Shown here in pieces: positions 28,295 to 36,433 of a stretch of 64,000 nucleotides of DNA. Location of the stretch: contig NZ_CP013187.1 of assembly GCF_001444405.1 (NCBI RefSeq), positions 1,116,001 through 1,180,000 of the forward strand, given 5' to 3'. Made by a program: the position numbers and the translations under genes. Below the pieces are notes generated by a model. It saw only the letters and a list, made by a program, of their open reading frames with translations. It made no database searches and had not been told where the DNA came from. This stretch comes from Pseudoalteromonas phenolica. Lineage in GTDB: Bacteria; Pseudomonadota; Gammaproteobacteria; Enterobacterales; Alteromonadaceae. Positions within the stretch are counted from its first letter, which is position 1. The number at the start of each line of letters is the position of its first letter.

Positions 28295-28594
28295 ATGTCT
28301 GGATTTTGGAATTACCGTGTTATTTTTTGTGAAGCAACTAAAGATGAAGCGGCGCTTTATCAAATTCACGAAGTTGAATATAACTTAAATGGTAAAGTAA
28401 CAAATTGGTCTGAAACAGGTGCTGCACCTTTTGGCCGCACAGTTGAAGAGCTTCAAGCTGATACAGATCGTTTAAAGTCTGCGTTTGAAAAGCCAATCTT
28501 AAAAGTAGTACGCCAACCTCGAGGCTATACGCTTGTAGAGGTTGAGTCAGGTGAAGAAGCCACAGCAGAAGTACCTGAGAGTTTAAAGCAATAA
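28295..28594 (+). CDS. Small conserved hypothetical protein
   Basis: A 99-residue soluble acidic protein. It starts MSGFWNYRVIF after AAGTAAGAGAAA and contains IHEVEYNLNGKVTNWSE, then APFGRTVEELQADTDRLKSAFEKP. This pattern (WNYRV, a short beta hairpin, then a helix ending in KP) occurs in small proteins annotated as hypothetical in many bacteria; I know no function. It lies 30 bases before the HAD gene and probably shares a transcript. Confidence 0.7.
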   Translation: MSGFWNYRVIFCEATKDEAALYQIHEVEYNLNGKVTNWSETGAAPFGRTVEELQADTDRLKSAFEKPILKVVRQPRGYTLVEVESGEEATAEVPESLKQ

Positions 28595-28624
28595 GCTAAA
28601 AGCAATCAATTCAAGGAGAGAAAC

Positions 28625-29293
28625 ATGGAAAAGCGAGCATTACTGATAGATTTTGACGGTACCTTGGTTGACTCTGAGGTCGTTCATTATGACAGCTGGC
28701 AACATGTTTTATCTCCTTTTGACATTCATTACACAGAGCAAGCTTTTTGTTTAGAGTTTGCGGGTGTCCCTACCTTACAAGCCGCAGCAGTAATAAAGGC
28801 ACGGCATAATTTAGATGTCTCAGCTCAGTGGTTATGTGAGCAAAAAAATCAGCAGTTTGTTTTAACGTCTGAGCAGGTAAAACCAAGGTTATTAGTAGGC
28901 GTGAAAGCCTTCCTCAATGCAGCTAAACAGCAGTTTACCTTGGTGTTAGTAACTGGCAGCACACGCAACGAAGCTATTCCTGTATTAGCGCACTACGAAT
29001 TGCTAGATTTGTTCAGTGCGACGATATGCAAAGACGATGTAATCAACCCAAAACCCGATCCTGAGCCTTATTTAAAGGCACTTGAACGCTTGTCTATAAA
29101 GCCCCAGGAAGCATTTGCCCTAGAAGACAGTACTACGGGACTGCAAAGTGCAACAGCAGCGGGCGTTCAGACAATTGTTATCCCTCATGAATACTCTAAA
29201 TCTCAAGATCACAGCAAGGCTAGTTTTATTGCCAATGACATTAGTGAAGCTTGGGAGTATATTCAAAAAAATACCTATATTGAGACGATATAA
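28625..29293 (+). CDS. HAD-superfamily phosphatase, beta-phosphoglucomutase/GS1-like
   Basis: A 222-residue HAD hydrolase. Motif I is LLIDFDGTLVDSE (catalytic Asp 9 and Asp 11), motif II is VLVTGST (~118), the lysine of motif III lies in INPKPDPEPY (~148), and motif IV is ALEDSTTG (~167). A helical cap occupies ~17-85. The family removes phosphate from small sugar phosphates or interconverts them. The cap sequence does not identify the substrate. AAGGAG lies 6 bases before the ATG. Confidence 0.82.
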   Translation: MEKRALLIDFDGTLVDSEVVHYDSWQHVLSPFDIHYTEQAFCLEFAGVPTLQAAAVIKARHNLDVSAQWLCEQKNQQFVLTSEQVKPRLLVGVKAFLNAAKQQFTLVLVTGSTRNEAIPVLAHYELLDLFSATICKDDVINPKPDPEPYLKALERLSIKPQEAFALEDSTTGLQSATAAGVQTIVIPHEYSKSQDHSKASFIANDISEAWEYIQKNTYIETI

Positions 29294-29378
29294 GGGTCAC
29301 AATACTTCAGATAATGAGGGCAACTAGGAAGTCTAAACTCATCATTAATCTTACTTCAGCGCATAAGGAGCCATGCGT

Positions 29379-30209
29379 ATGTATTATTTCTATTTTTTAG
29401 CTTGTTTATTACTAAACTCACCCTCTTGGGCAAATACCTCACCCGCGCAATTAGCTTCTGTATTCAACGATAGCCACCAAGTCGAACATTATTTAGTGAG
29501 TGAAAAATATGATGGGGTGCGGGCTATTTGGGATGGCACGCAACTTAAAACACGACGCGGTAACCTAATTTATGCACCAGCTTGGTTCACAGAGGAATTA
29601 CCAAACACCTATTTAGATGGAGAGCTTTGGGTTGATTATGGGCAGTTTGAGTTTGTCAGTGGTCTTGCCAGACAGCTGAACGGCAATGATGAGGACTGGC
29701 GTAAAGTGAAATATATGATCTTTGATATGCCAAAAGCGTCTGGCAGTTTTGCTGAGCGATATAAAAAGTATCTGCAATTGGTCACTATACTCAAGCAGCC
29801 TCATATTCAAGCTGTTAAGCAGCAAAGCTTTGCCAGTAGAGATCAATTAGATGATTACTTTGATGAAGTAGTAGCAAGAGGTGGGGAGGGTGTAATGTTA
29901 CATTTAGCCACGGCTACACATTTAGTAGGCCGTTCACCACAACTATTAAAATATAAACCCTACTCAGACGCTGAAGCGGTTGTAATTGGGTATAGTGGAG
30001 GAAAGGGCAAATACCAAGGCAAAACAGGTGCATTGCTCGTGCGCAATTTAGACGATGGCATTGAGTTTAAAATTGGCTCGGGGCTCACTGATGCACTCAG
30101 AGCTAAACCGCCCAAAATAGGCACTGTGATCACTTATCGTTATCAAGATAAAACAAAATATAACAAGCCACGTTTTGCTCGGTTTTTAAGGGTGAGAGAA
30201 ATATTTTAA
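29379..30209 (+). CDS. Exported ATP-dependent DNA ligase, Lig E type
   Basis: A minimal ATP-dependent DNA ligase of 276 residues with an N-terminal signal peptide (ending PSWA before NTSP). The nucleotidyl-lysine motif is EKYDGVRAIWDG; motif III-like YLDGELWV, motif IV GGEGVMLH and motif V LLKYKPYSDAEAVV follow, then a small OB domain to the C-terminus. Lig E proteins are known in Proteobacteria as periplasmic, single-purpose ligases without extra domains; roles in DNA uptake or biofilm DNA have been proposed. Two ATGs are close: the first (29373) lies only 2 bases after AAGGAG, the second (29379) 8 bases after it, so I chose the second. Confidence 0.88.
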   Translation: MYYFYFLACLLLNSPSWANTSPAQLASVFNDSHQVEHYLVSEKYDGVRAIWDGTQLKTRRGNLIYAPAWFTEELPNTYLDGELWVDYGQFEFVSGLARQLNGNDEDWRKVKYMIFDMPKASGSFAERYKKYLQLVTILKQPHIQAVKQQSFASRDQLDDYFDEVVARGGEGVMLHLATATHLVGRSPQLLKYKPYSDAEAVVIGYSGGKGKYQGKTGALLVRNLDDGIEFKIGSGLTDALRAKPPKIGTVITYRYQDKTKYNKPRFARFLRVREIF

Positions 30210-30263
30210 ACTCAGTTTTATCTGTGGTACTCTTCGCGACCTTTTTTGTGTCGGAGGCTAAAG

Positions 30264-31625
30264 ATGATAGTTGGATTTGATTACGGTAGTTCAAATTGTG
30301 CGATGGGGGTGATGCGTGACTCTCAGGTGACGCTCGTTAAATTAGAAAACAACAAACATTATTTACCTTCGACCTTATATGCACAGCATAACGCATTGAT
30401 CTCAGATTATGTCGCACATCATTTAAAGCAGAGCGATATTGAGGGTTTTAGACAATCTAGGGCGCACCTTTTAAATGCTGTACCGGCTATTAAACGTGAC
30501 CTAGACTTGGAGTCTTCTGATACGGGTATTTCTATTGGTCAGGCTGCCATTGAAGAATATATCGACTTTCCAGAAGATGGCTACTTTGTTAAATCGCCAA
30601 AATCATTTTTTGGGGCTGTGGGCTTAAAGCCACAACAAATCGCTTTTTTTGAAGACATTGCCAGCACCATGATCATGCAAATTAAACAGCGTGCAGAACA
30701 ACAGCTGGGATATGAACTGACACATACTGTCATTGGTCGCCCGGTAAATTTTCAGGCCATTGGCGGTGAAGAAAGTAATCAACAGGCGGTTAGTATCTTA
30801 ACCACAGCGGCAAAACGCGCAGGCTTTAAGGAAGTGGAATTCTTATTTGAGCCTTTGGCTGCGGGCGTTGATTTTGAATCTGACTTAACGACTGACAAAA
30901 AAGTGCTGGTGGTCGACATCGGCGGCGGTACTTCTGATTGCTCATTTGTACAAATGGGACCAAGCTTTAGAGACAATGCTTGTCGCAATTCTGACTTTTT
31001 ATCGCATACAGGTAAACGTATTGGTGGTAACGATTTAGACATAGCATTAGCGTTTCATGAACTAACAGACTTTCTAGGGCGTGACGATAAGTTTAAGTCA
31101 GGCCTTCCTATGCCTAACCAGTTGTTTTGGCAAGCATGTAAAATCAATGACCTGCAAATGCAAAGCGACTTCTACTCAGATAAAAACCATCGCGACTTAA
31201 CCGCGATGCTTCGCGAGATAGAGCAGCCAGAGCGATTACAGCGTTTGATTAAAGTACAAGAAAACAAGCTATCTCACCGTTTAGTTAGACAAGCTGAATT
31301 AATGAAAATTGCGTTAAGTGCTGATCCGCAGAGTCACTGTGATATGAGCTTTATTGGTAAAGACTTAGCTAAGCTAATCACTGATGTAAAGCTTGCTGAA
31401 GCTCTTGAAAATAGTTTAGAGCAGATCTGCATCTTGGCTGAACAAGCCATTCAAGATGCCGGAACACAACCTGATGTGATTTATTTAACGGGCGGCAGTG
31501 CGCAATCACCCTTATTAAAGGCGGCGCTAAAACAACGACTGGGTGATATTGAGATGTTAAGCGGCGATAACTTTGGTAGTGTTACCGCCGGTTTAACTAA
31601 ATGGGCAGAAAAGCTGTTTAGATAA
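30264..31625 (+). CDS. yegD: Hsp70-family protein YegD
   Basis: A 453-residue cytosolic member of the Hsp70/actin ATPase superfamily. VGFDYGSSNCAMGV is the phosphate-1 motif, LVVDIGGGTSDCSFVQ (~213) phosphate-2, and YLTGGSAQSPLL (~412) the adenosine motif. It lacks the peptide-binding domain and C-terminal lid of DnaK. YegD's partner is unknown. The longer frame starts at a TTG 18 bases upstream, but that stretch is the ribosome binding site itself (CGGAGG), so the ATG at 30264 is chosen. Confidence 0.9.
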   Translation: MIVGFDYGSSNCAMGVMRDSQVTLVKLENNKHYLPSTLYAQHNALISDYVAHHLKQSDIEGFRQSRAHLLNAVPAIKRDLDLESSDTGISIGQAAIEEYIDFPEDGYFVKSPKSFFGAVGLKPQQIAFFEDIASTMIMQIKQRAEQQLGYELTHTVIGRPVNFQAIGGEESNQQAVSILTTAAKRAGFKEVEFLFEPLAAGVDFESDLTTDKKVLVVDIGGGTSDCSFVQMGPSFRDNACRNSDFLSHTGKRIGGNDLDIALAFHELTDFLGRDDKFKSGLPMPNQLFWQACKINDLQMQSDFYSDKNHRDLTAMLREIEQPERLQRLIKVQENKLSHRLVRQAELMKIALSADPQSHCDMSFIGKDLAKLITDVKLAEALENSLEQICILAEQAIQDAGTQPDVIYLTGGSAQSPLLKAALKQRLGDIEMLSGDNFGSVTAGLTKWAEKLFR

Positions 31626-31649
31626 ACGTTTTTAACTTTTTAAAGATAA

Positions 31650-32117
31650 CTAGGTATTAAGCCGTGTTGCCAAGTATTTGTCGTAATCAGGTAAAGCGCG
31701 GCTAAATTCAGTACTCATCAAAGATGAATGCAGCAGCATATCGGCGGTTGCTTCATTACACGCCACAGGAATATTCCACACAGCAGCCAAACGTAGGAGT
31801 GCTTTAACATCTGGGTCGTGAGGCTGTGAAGCAAGGGGATCCCAGAAAAATACCAGCATATGGATTTGATGCTCGGCAATTTTCGCCCCAAGCTGTTGGT
31901 CGCCACCCATGGGGCCGCTAAGTAGTTTATTGACATTAAGACCTGTAGCCTGCTCAATGACATTACCCGTTGTGCCTGTAGCAGAAAGTGTATGACGCTC
32001 AAGAGTATTTTTATGGGCTAAGCACCAGGCTTTTAGGGCATCTTTTTTCCCATCATGGGCAACCAGCGCTATGTGCTTATTTGCTGGAATTTTCTCAACT
32101 TTGGTTTCCATACTCAT
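31650..32117 (-). CDS. mgsA: Methylglyoxal synthase MgsA
   Basis: A 155-residue enzyme turning dihydroxyacetone phosphate into methylglyoxal and phosphate, a bypass that relieves sugar-phosphate stress. Family motifs: IALVAHDGKKDAL (~16), SATGTTGNVI, SGPMGGDQQLGAKI (~67) and FFWDPLASQPHDPDVKAL (~90). The second Met (MET KVE, residue 3) is an equally possible start. It converges on yegD with 24 bases between stops and lies upstream of the LysE-type gene's 3' end. Confidence 0.93.
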   Translation of the reverse strand: MSMETKVEKIPANKHIALVAHDGKKDALKAWCLAHKNTLERHTLSATGTTGNVIEQATGLNVNKLLSGPMGGDQQLGAKIAEHQIHMLVFFWDPLASQPHDPDVKALLRLAAVWNIPVACNEATADMLLHSSLMSTEFSRALPDYDKYLATRLNT

Positions 32118-32134
32118 GTCTCTTTTTTTATTAG

Positions 32135-32764
32135 TTAGAGTAACAAGTTAATCGCTAAGGCGATAAAAATAAAGCCCGAAAAACGGTCTATCCAGATTGG
32201 CGCGCTTGGGTGCTGCCTAAAGTAGCCTGCAATTTTGTCACCGCTGTAAATGTAGGCACAATCTATTGGGAAAGCCAAAATAGGGTAAAGCAAACCAAAC
32301 ATTGCCAGTTGCAAAGTGGTTGAAGAGAGTGCAGGGTCGACAAACTGCGGAATAAAAGCAATAAAGAACAATGCCACTTTTGGATTGAGTACTTCTGTCA
32401 TCATGGCTTGAACAAATACATTGCCTTGTTTTTTAGTGCTTACATGGGGTTTATCTTCAGAGTCAATTTGCTTTTTAAACGTATCTTTAATGGTCACAAA
32501 GCCCAAATAACATAAGTAGGCTGCACCTAAATATTGTACCGTCGCATAGGCCGTTTCAGAGGCTTTTAAAATGGCTGACAGTCCTATTACAGCAAAAATA
32601 GTATGAATAACCCCACCTGCTGCAAAACCTAACGCACTTTGCATACCTGCTTTACGACCGTGAGTAAATGTTTGTGCCATTAAGAATGCATTTGAAGGGC
32701 CGGGAGCCACGGCAATAACCGCACTGGCAATTAAAAAAGAAATGACGGATTCAGGATTGAGCAT
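32135..32764 (-). CDS. LysE/RhtB-family amino acid exporter
   Basis: A 209-residue inner-membrane protein with about six helices. The N-terminal AVAPGPSNAFLMAQTFTHGRKAG is the LysE/RhtB signature. These proteins export amino acids or their analogues; substrate cannot be predicted. An open frame extends 25 codons upstream, but that part is polar and atypical; the ATG at 32764 gives the family-like N-terminus MLNPESVISFL. Confidence 0.85.
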   Translation of the reverse strand: MLNPESVISFLIASAVIAVAPGPSNAFLMAQTFTHGRKAGMQSALGFAAGGVIHTIFAVIGLSAILKASETAYATVQYLGAAYLCYLGFVTIKDTFKKQIDSEDKPHVSTKKQGNVFVQAMMTEVLNPKVALFFIAFIPQFVDPALSSTTLQLAMFGLLYPILAFPIDCAYIYSGDKIAGYFRQHPSAPIWIDRFSGFIFIALAINLLL

Positions 32765-32839
32765 CGCACTTGTATTCTTGTTGTTATTGAATGGGGCAGA
32801 GTATAAGTGGGTTTGAATAAAATATACAGAGGTAAACAA

Positions 32840-32860
32840 AAGCGGGCATGAAGCCCGCTT
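32840..32860 (-). terminator. Probable terminator of the Bcr/CflA transporter gene
   Basis: AAGCGGGC and GCCCGCTT form an 8-bp stem with a 5-base loop. On the minus strand it is followed by TTGTTTACC. It lies 170 bases after the transporter stop codon, just upstream of the next minus-strand gene. Confidence 0.65.
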
Positions 32861-33029
32861 AAAATGGTTGGTTAGAATACTACAGTCTGAGTGCTTGAAC
32901 AGGCTGAAGTACTACCTTGTTCTGCCTAGTGAAGCCAATGAATTTATCACTATAGCAAGCGCTATATTCTGTAATATTTTAAGTATCCCTTAAAGATATG
33001 ACATTTTTAAGATTGAAATCACAATCAAC

Positions 33030-34223
33030 TTAACCTTTATCGGTAGAATAATAAATATGGGTCTTTGAAGACCACAAAAGACCGATATAAACTAGGCAAG
33101 TAATTAAATGAAGACCAACTTGAACAGGTGCACTGAAACCAAACTGCTGTGTTAATACTGCAAGCACAGCAGCACCAGACATTTGCATCACACCGATAAG
33201 TGCAGACGCAGTACCTGCCTGTTGTGCAAAGCCACTAAGTGCTTTTCCAGCTGCAGAGCCTAATGTAAATGCAAATCCGATTGAGGCGATGTACATAGGT
33301 AGCATGAATGCAGCAGGCTCAGCAACAGTACCAAGCGCTATCATGAGTAGACCACCCAATGTTAGTAGCGCTAAGCCAAAAATTAGGCTCTGCTTAGGTG
33401 CACTTTGAATGTATTTCGGGGCGATAAAGCTGGCTGCAATGCTGATTATGGCATTCACAGTAAACCAAATCGTAAACTCCGAGATATCTTTACCCAGCTG
33501 AGTCATCACCCATTCAGGTGCTGTAGTGACAAATACCAACATAGCAGACATGGCAACCATGGTGATAGAGGCGTTAAACATAAACTCACTGCTTGCAAAC
33601 ATGGGTTTGAATCGTCTGAAATCCAATATATGGCCAGAATAAATGGTATCTTTTGGGCGCGTTTCAGGGCAAAGCAAAAATAATAAAATAAAGCCAAGTA
33701 CTGCGAAGATGACTAAAAAGATAAAGTTACTTTGCCAGCCAAATTGTATGGTTAACCAAGCACCGAAGATTGGTGCCAATGCAGGTATAAAGCACACGAT
33801 ACCATTGAGGTAAGTGATCATTTTACCACTGCCTTTGTGGCCGAACTGATCTCTGACAATGGCAAAAGCGGTAACAAAAGTCGCACATGCGCCAAACCCC
33901 TGCAATGCACGAGCTGCCATAACTAAATGCCAATCATTGGTGTTTGCTGCAAGCAGACCACCGAGCGCAAATAAAGAGATACCGGTTAATGCAATGGGTC
34001 TTCTGCCATATTTGTCAGCAAGTGGACCTGCAATTAGCTGCCCTAAGCCTACAGTTAACATATAAATGCCAACGGTTTGCTGAATGTGTACATTGCTTAC
34101 TGCTAAGCCAGACTGCATGGCAGGAAATGCAGGTAGGTATAAATCAATACCAAGCGGACAGAAAATAACGAGTAAAATGAGAATAAAAACGCTGAGTTTT
34201 GAGTTAATTTGGGGGTCAGACAT
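33030..34223 (-). CDS. Bcr/CflA-family multidrug efflux transporter (MFS)
   Basis: A 397-residue major facilitator with 12 predicted helices. GIDLYLPAFPAM near the N-terminus and GPLADKYGRRPI (loop 2-3 motif A) are characteristic of the Bcr/CflA drug:proton antiporter group; GFGACATFVTAFAIVRDQF is helix 4-5. It probably exports a drug or metabolite. The frame opens at a GTG two codons earlier, but the ATG at 34223 sits 5 bases after AAGGAG. Confidence 0.87.
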   Translation of the reverse strand: MSDPQINSKLSVFILILLVIFCPLGIDLYLPAFPAMQSGLAVSNVHIQQTVGIYMLTVGLGQLIAGPLADKYGRRPIALTGISLFALGGLLAANTNDWHLVMAARALQGFGACATFVTAFAIVRDQFGHKGSGKMITYLNGIVCFIPALAPIFGAWLTIQFGWQSNFIFLVIFAVLGFILLFLLCPETRPKDTIYSGHILDFRRFKPMFASSEFMFNASITMVAMSAMLVFVTTAPEWVMTQLGKDISEFTIWFTVNAIISIAASFIAPKYIQSAPKQSLIFGLALLTLGGLLMIALGTVAEPAAFMLPMYIASIGFAFTLGSAAGKALSGFAQQAGTASALIGVMQMSGAAVLAVLTQQFGFSAPVQVGLHLITCLVYIGLLWSSKTHIYYSTDKG

Positions 34224-34411
34224 GCGCACTCCTTATTAAGGGCGCGTATTGTAACGCTCTTAAATAAAAACGACAGGACTTAATACCGAGAAACGATAAT
34301 ATATTTTCATTTATTGTTTTTATTTGAGGTTATATTCAATTTACACTTGCTGAAAACTGGTCTGATGAGTTATGTTTTATCATCATAAAAGAATAACAAT
34401 TGGAGCAAAGC

Positions 34412-34876
34412 ATGGCCGCATCATTAATGGGTATTTACAAAAGTGTTCGTTGGTTACCATTCGGTAATTGGTTATTTAGCAAAGCTGTATGTATTAAAGC
34501 CCCTTACTTTGGCTCTATAAAACCTACAATTACGCATTTAGAAGCGGGTAAATGTGTTGCTGTTATAAAGAAACGACGCTCGATTCAAAATCATATTGGT
34601 ACTATTCATGCTATTGCACAGTGTAATCTTGCCGAGTTAGTGGCGGGTGTAATGACAGATGCAACTGTGCCAGTTAAAACACATCGTTGGATCCCGAAGG
34701 GCATGACGGTCCAATATTTAAAGAAAGCCGATGGAGTCTTAACCGCTGAGGCTAGAATTGATTTGCCAAGAGTATGGCAAGACAAAGAGGACTTGATTGT
34801 GCCAGTAGAGGTGTTTGATCAGCATAAAACCAAAGTCTTTCATGCTGACATCACTATGTATATTACTGAGCGCTAG
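34412..34876 (+). CDS. DUF4442 hotdog-fold protein, possible thioesterase
   Basis: A 154-residue protein beginning MAASLMGIYKSVRWLPFGNW. The central stretch GTIHAIAQCNLAELVAGVMTDATVP matches the hotdog-fold helix of DUF4442/YiiD-type thioesterases, where a small acidic or Asn residue in the helix acts catalytically; KGMTVQYLKKADG forms the following strands. Substrate unknown. A TTG start is possible at 34400 but overlaps the ribosome binding site (GGAG), so the ATG is preferred. Its stop overlaps the bactofilin gene by 14 bases on the opposite strand. Confidence 0.78.
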   Translation: MAASLMGIYKSVRWLPFGNWLFSKAVCIKAPYFGSIKPTITHLEAGKCVAVIKKRRSIQNHIGTIHAIAQCNLAELVAGVMTDATVPVKTHRWIPKGMTVQYLKKADGVLTAEARIDLPRVWQDKEDLIVPVEVFDQHKTKVFHADITMYITER

Positions 34877-35249
34877 CCTGCTCTTTAATGGGGGTAATAT
34901 TGTCAGGAGCTTGCTTATGAGTCAGCTTGCCTTCTAAATGCGCCCCAGCATCGATAATCAGGGTATCATGTGCAACATCGCCGTGAACCTTTGCGGAGAC
35001 TTCTAGGTGAACTGATTGTGCGTTGATATTGCCATTGATTGTGCCTTTAATTTGTACAGTATCAGCGACAATATTGCCATGGACTTCACCATGTTGCCCA
35101 ACGATCAGAGTAGTTACTTGTAAGTCACCTGTTACTTTACCATCTACTTGTAATTCACCTTCACAGTCAATTTGCCCAGTCACATGGGTATTCGGCGATA
35201 TTAATGCGGGTAAACCTGCGCTGTTGTTATTTTTAAATTTATTGAACAC
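34863..35249 (-). CDS. Bactofilin
   Basis: A 128-residue protein with the bactofilin right-handed beta-helix core (~18-110): repeating hexads such as GQIDCEGELQVDGKVTGDLQ, VGQHGEVHGNIVADTVQ, KGTINGNINAQSVHL, and short disordered ends. Bactofilins polymerise without nucleotide on the inner face of the membrane and position cell-wall enzymes. The preceding gene encodes an M23 peptidase and overlaps it by 11 bases, a well-known pairing. Confidence 0.93.
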   Translation of the reverse strand: MFNKFKNNNSAGLPALISPNTHVTGQIDCEGELQVDGKVTGDLQVTTLIVGQHGEVHGNIVADTVQIKGTINGNINAQSVHLEVSAKVHGDVAHDTLIIDAGAHLEGKLTHKQAPDNITPIKEQASAQ

Positions 35250-36300
35250 GAGAAAGTACCTTAGCCAGTTTTATCGGATTGATATGCTTACCATTTTGTA
35301 ATACTTCATAGTGTAAATGAGTGCTGGTACTTCTGCCAGTACTTCCCATCAAGGCGATCACATCAGACTTTTCGACTTTTTGGCCTTTCTTAACTTTAAT
35401 GGTATGAAGGTGACCAAAACGCGTAACTAGCCCATTAGCATGTTCAATTTCAACAAACTTACCATAGCCGCCATTTTTACCAGCTTTTGTCACCGTGCCA
35501 GCCGCAGGGGCATGGATATCAGTTTTATGCCAACCTGCCAGATCAACGCCTTTATGCATGGCTCTTCGGCCTGTGATGGGATCTTTGCGATAACCAAATT
35601 GACTTGATACGTAAAACTTATCTTTTTTTACTGGCATACTATCAGGCAGCAAAGTGATCATTTGCTCAAGCTCATTGAGCTCTACGAGCTTATCTATGAC
35701 ATGCAAGTAATCAGTAGAGATATGCTGTGTGTCTAGCTGGTGGTAAGGGCCACCTTGCGCAATCGGTGAGGGGGATGTTTGTTTGTCTAAACCTATTTCA
35801 TCTAAATGAGTGTGTAGCTCACTCGATCTTGCGGTGATACTTTTCTCGATGTGATTAAGTAATGAGGCTTGTTTGTGGGCTAAGTCTTGTGATTTTTCCT
35901 CAAACTTGTCATCTTGAGTGACTTGCTTTTCTGTAGAAGCAGGGGAAGTGACGCTTTCAGGTAAAGCCTCGACTAAGCCCTCTAATAAGTTCTGTTGTTT
36001 AGAAAGGTCTTGAAGTGTTTTTGTTTGCTCAGCTAATTTTTGTTTTAATTGTTGCTTTTCTAGCTGCCAGTTTGATTCAGCCGTTAAATGTTGCTTTTCT
36101 AACGTTTGAATTTGATCTTGCTGTTGTAAATATCCATGAGAGCTGACGCTGATCCAGCAAACCGCACCAATAGCAGCGCACAACAGGCTGACTTGAAGAC
36201 TGCTTGGCAGAGTTAGCATACTGACATCGCCATTCTGACGAAGTAGTAATTGCTTTGGTTTGAAAGCGCTTTTAGCTAGGTGACTGATCTTGCTCAACAT
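35239..36300 (-). CDS. Membrane-anchored M23 (LytM-type) peptidoglycan endopeptidase
   Basis: A 353-residue protein: cytoplasmic basic tail, transmembrane helix ~32-52, a long coiled coil ~58-105 and further helices to ~215, then an M23 domain ~225-345. All zinc and catalytic residues are present: MHKGVD (His 249, Asp 253), FGHLH (His 297) and HLHYE (328-332). It should cleave peptide cross-links in murein; the coiled coil suggests partner binding. Translation is coupled to the bactofilin, which probably localises it for cell-shape control. Confidence 0.92.
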   Translation of the reverse strand: MLSKISHLAKSAFKPKQLLLRQNGDVSMLTLPSSLQVSLLCAAIGAVCWISVSSHGYLQQQDQIQTLEKQHLTAESNWQLEKQQLKQKLAEQTKTLQDLSKQQNLLEGLVEALPESVTSPASTEKQVTQDDKFEEKSQDLAHKQASLLNHIEKSITARSSELHTHLDEIGLDKQTSPSPIAQGGPYHQLDTQHISTDYLHVIDKLVELNELEQMITLLPDSMPVKKDKFYVSSQFGYRKDPITGRRAMHKGVDLAGWHKTDIHAPAAGTVTKAGKNGGYGKFVEIEHANGLVTRFGHLHTIKVKKGQKVEKSDVIALMGSTGRSTSTHLHYEVLQNGKHINPIKLAKVLSRVQ

Positions 36301-36370
36301 ATTTCTTAATAAACTATTAACAACGTCTTACCTTAACAATATTTATGCAAAAATCCAGCTTAAAAACACA

Positions 36371-36396
36371 AAAAAAGGCGTGTTCTATGCACGCCC
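36371..36396 (-). terminator. Terminator of the fumarylacetoacetase gene
   Basis: GGCGTG and CACGCC pair with a 7-base loop; on the minus strand the stem is followed by TTTTTTGTGTTTTT. It lies 38 bases after the stop. Confidence 0.87.
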
Positions 36397-36433
36397 TTGA
36401 TTTGAATAGTGTTTTTTATTTAGTTTTTTCAGT

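Noticed and set aside
33405..34168. Open frames antisense to the Bcr/CflA transporter
   Set aside because: They are shadows of a transporter gene with clear motifs on the minus strand.
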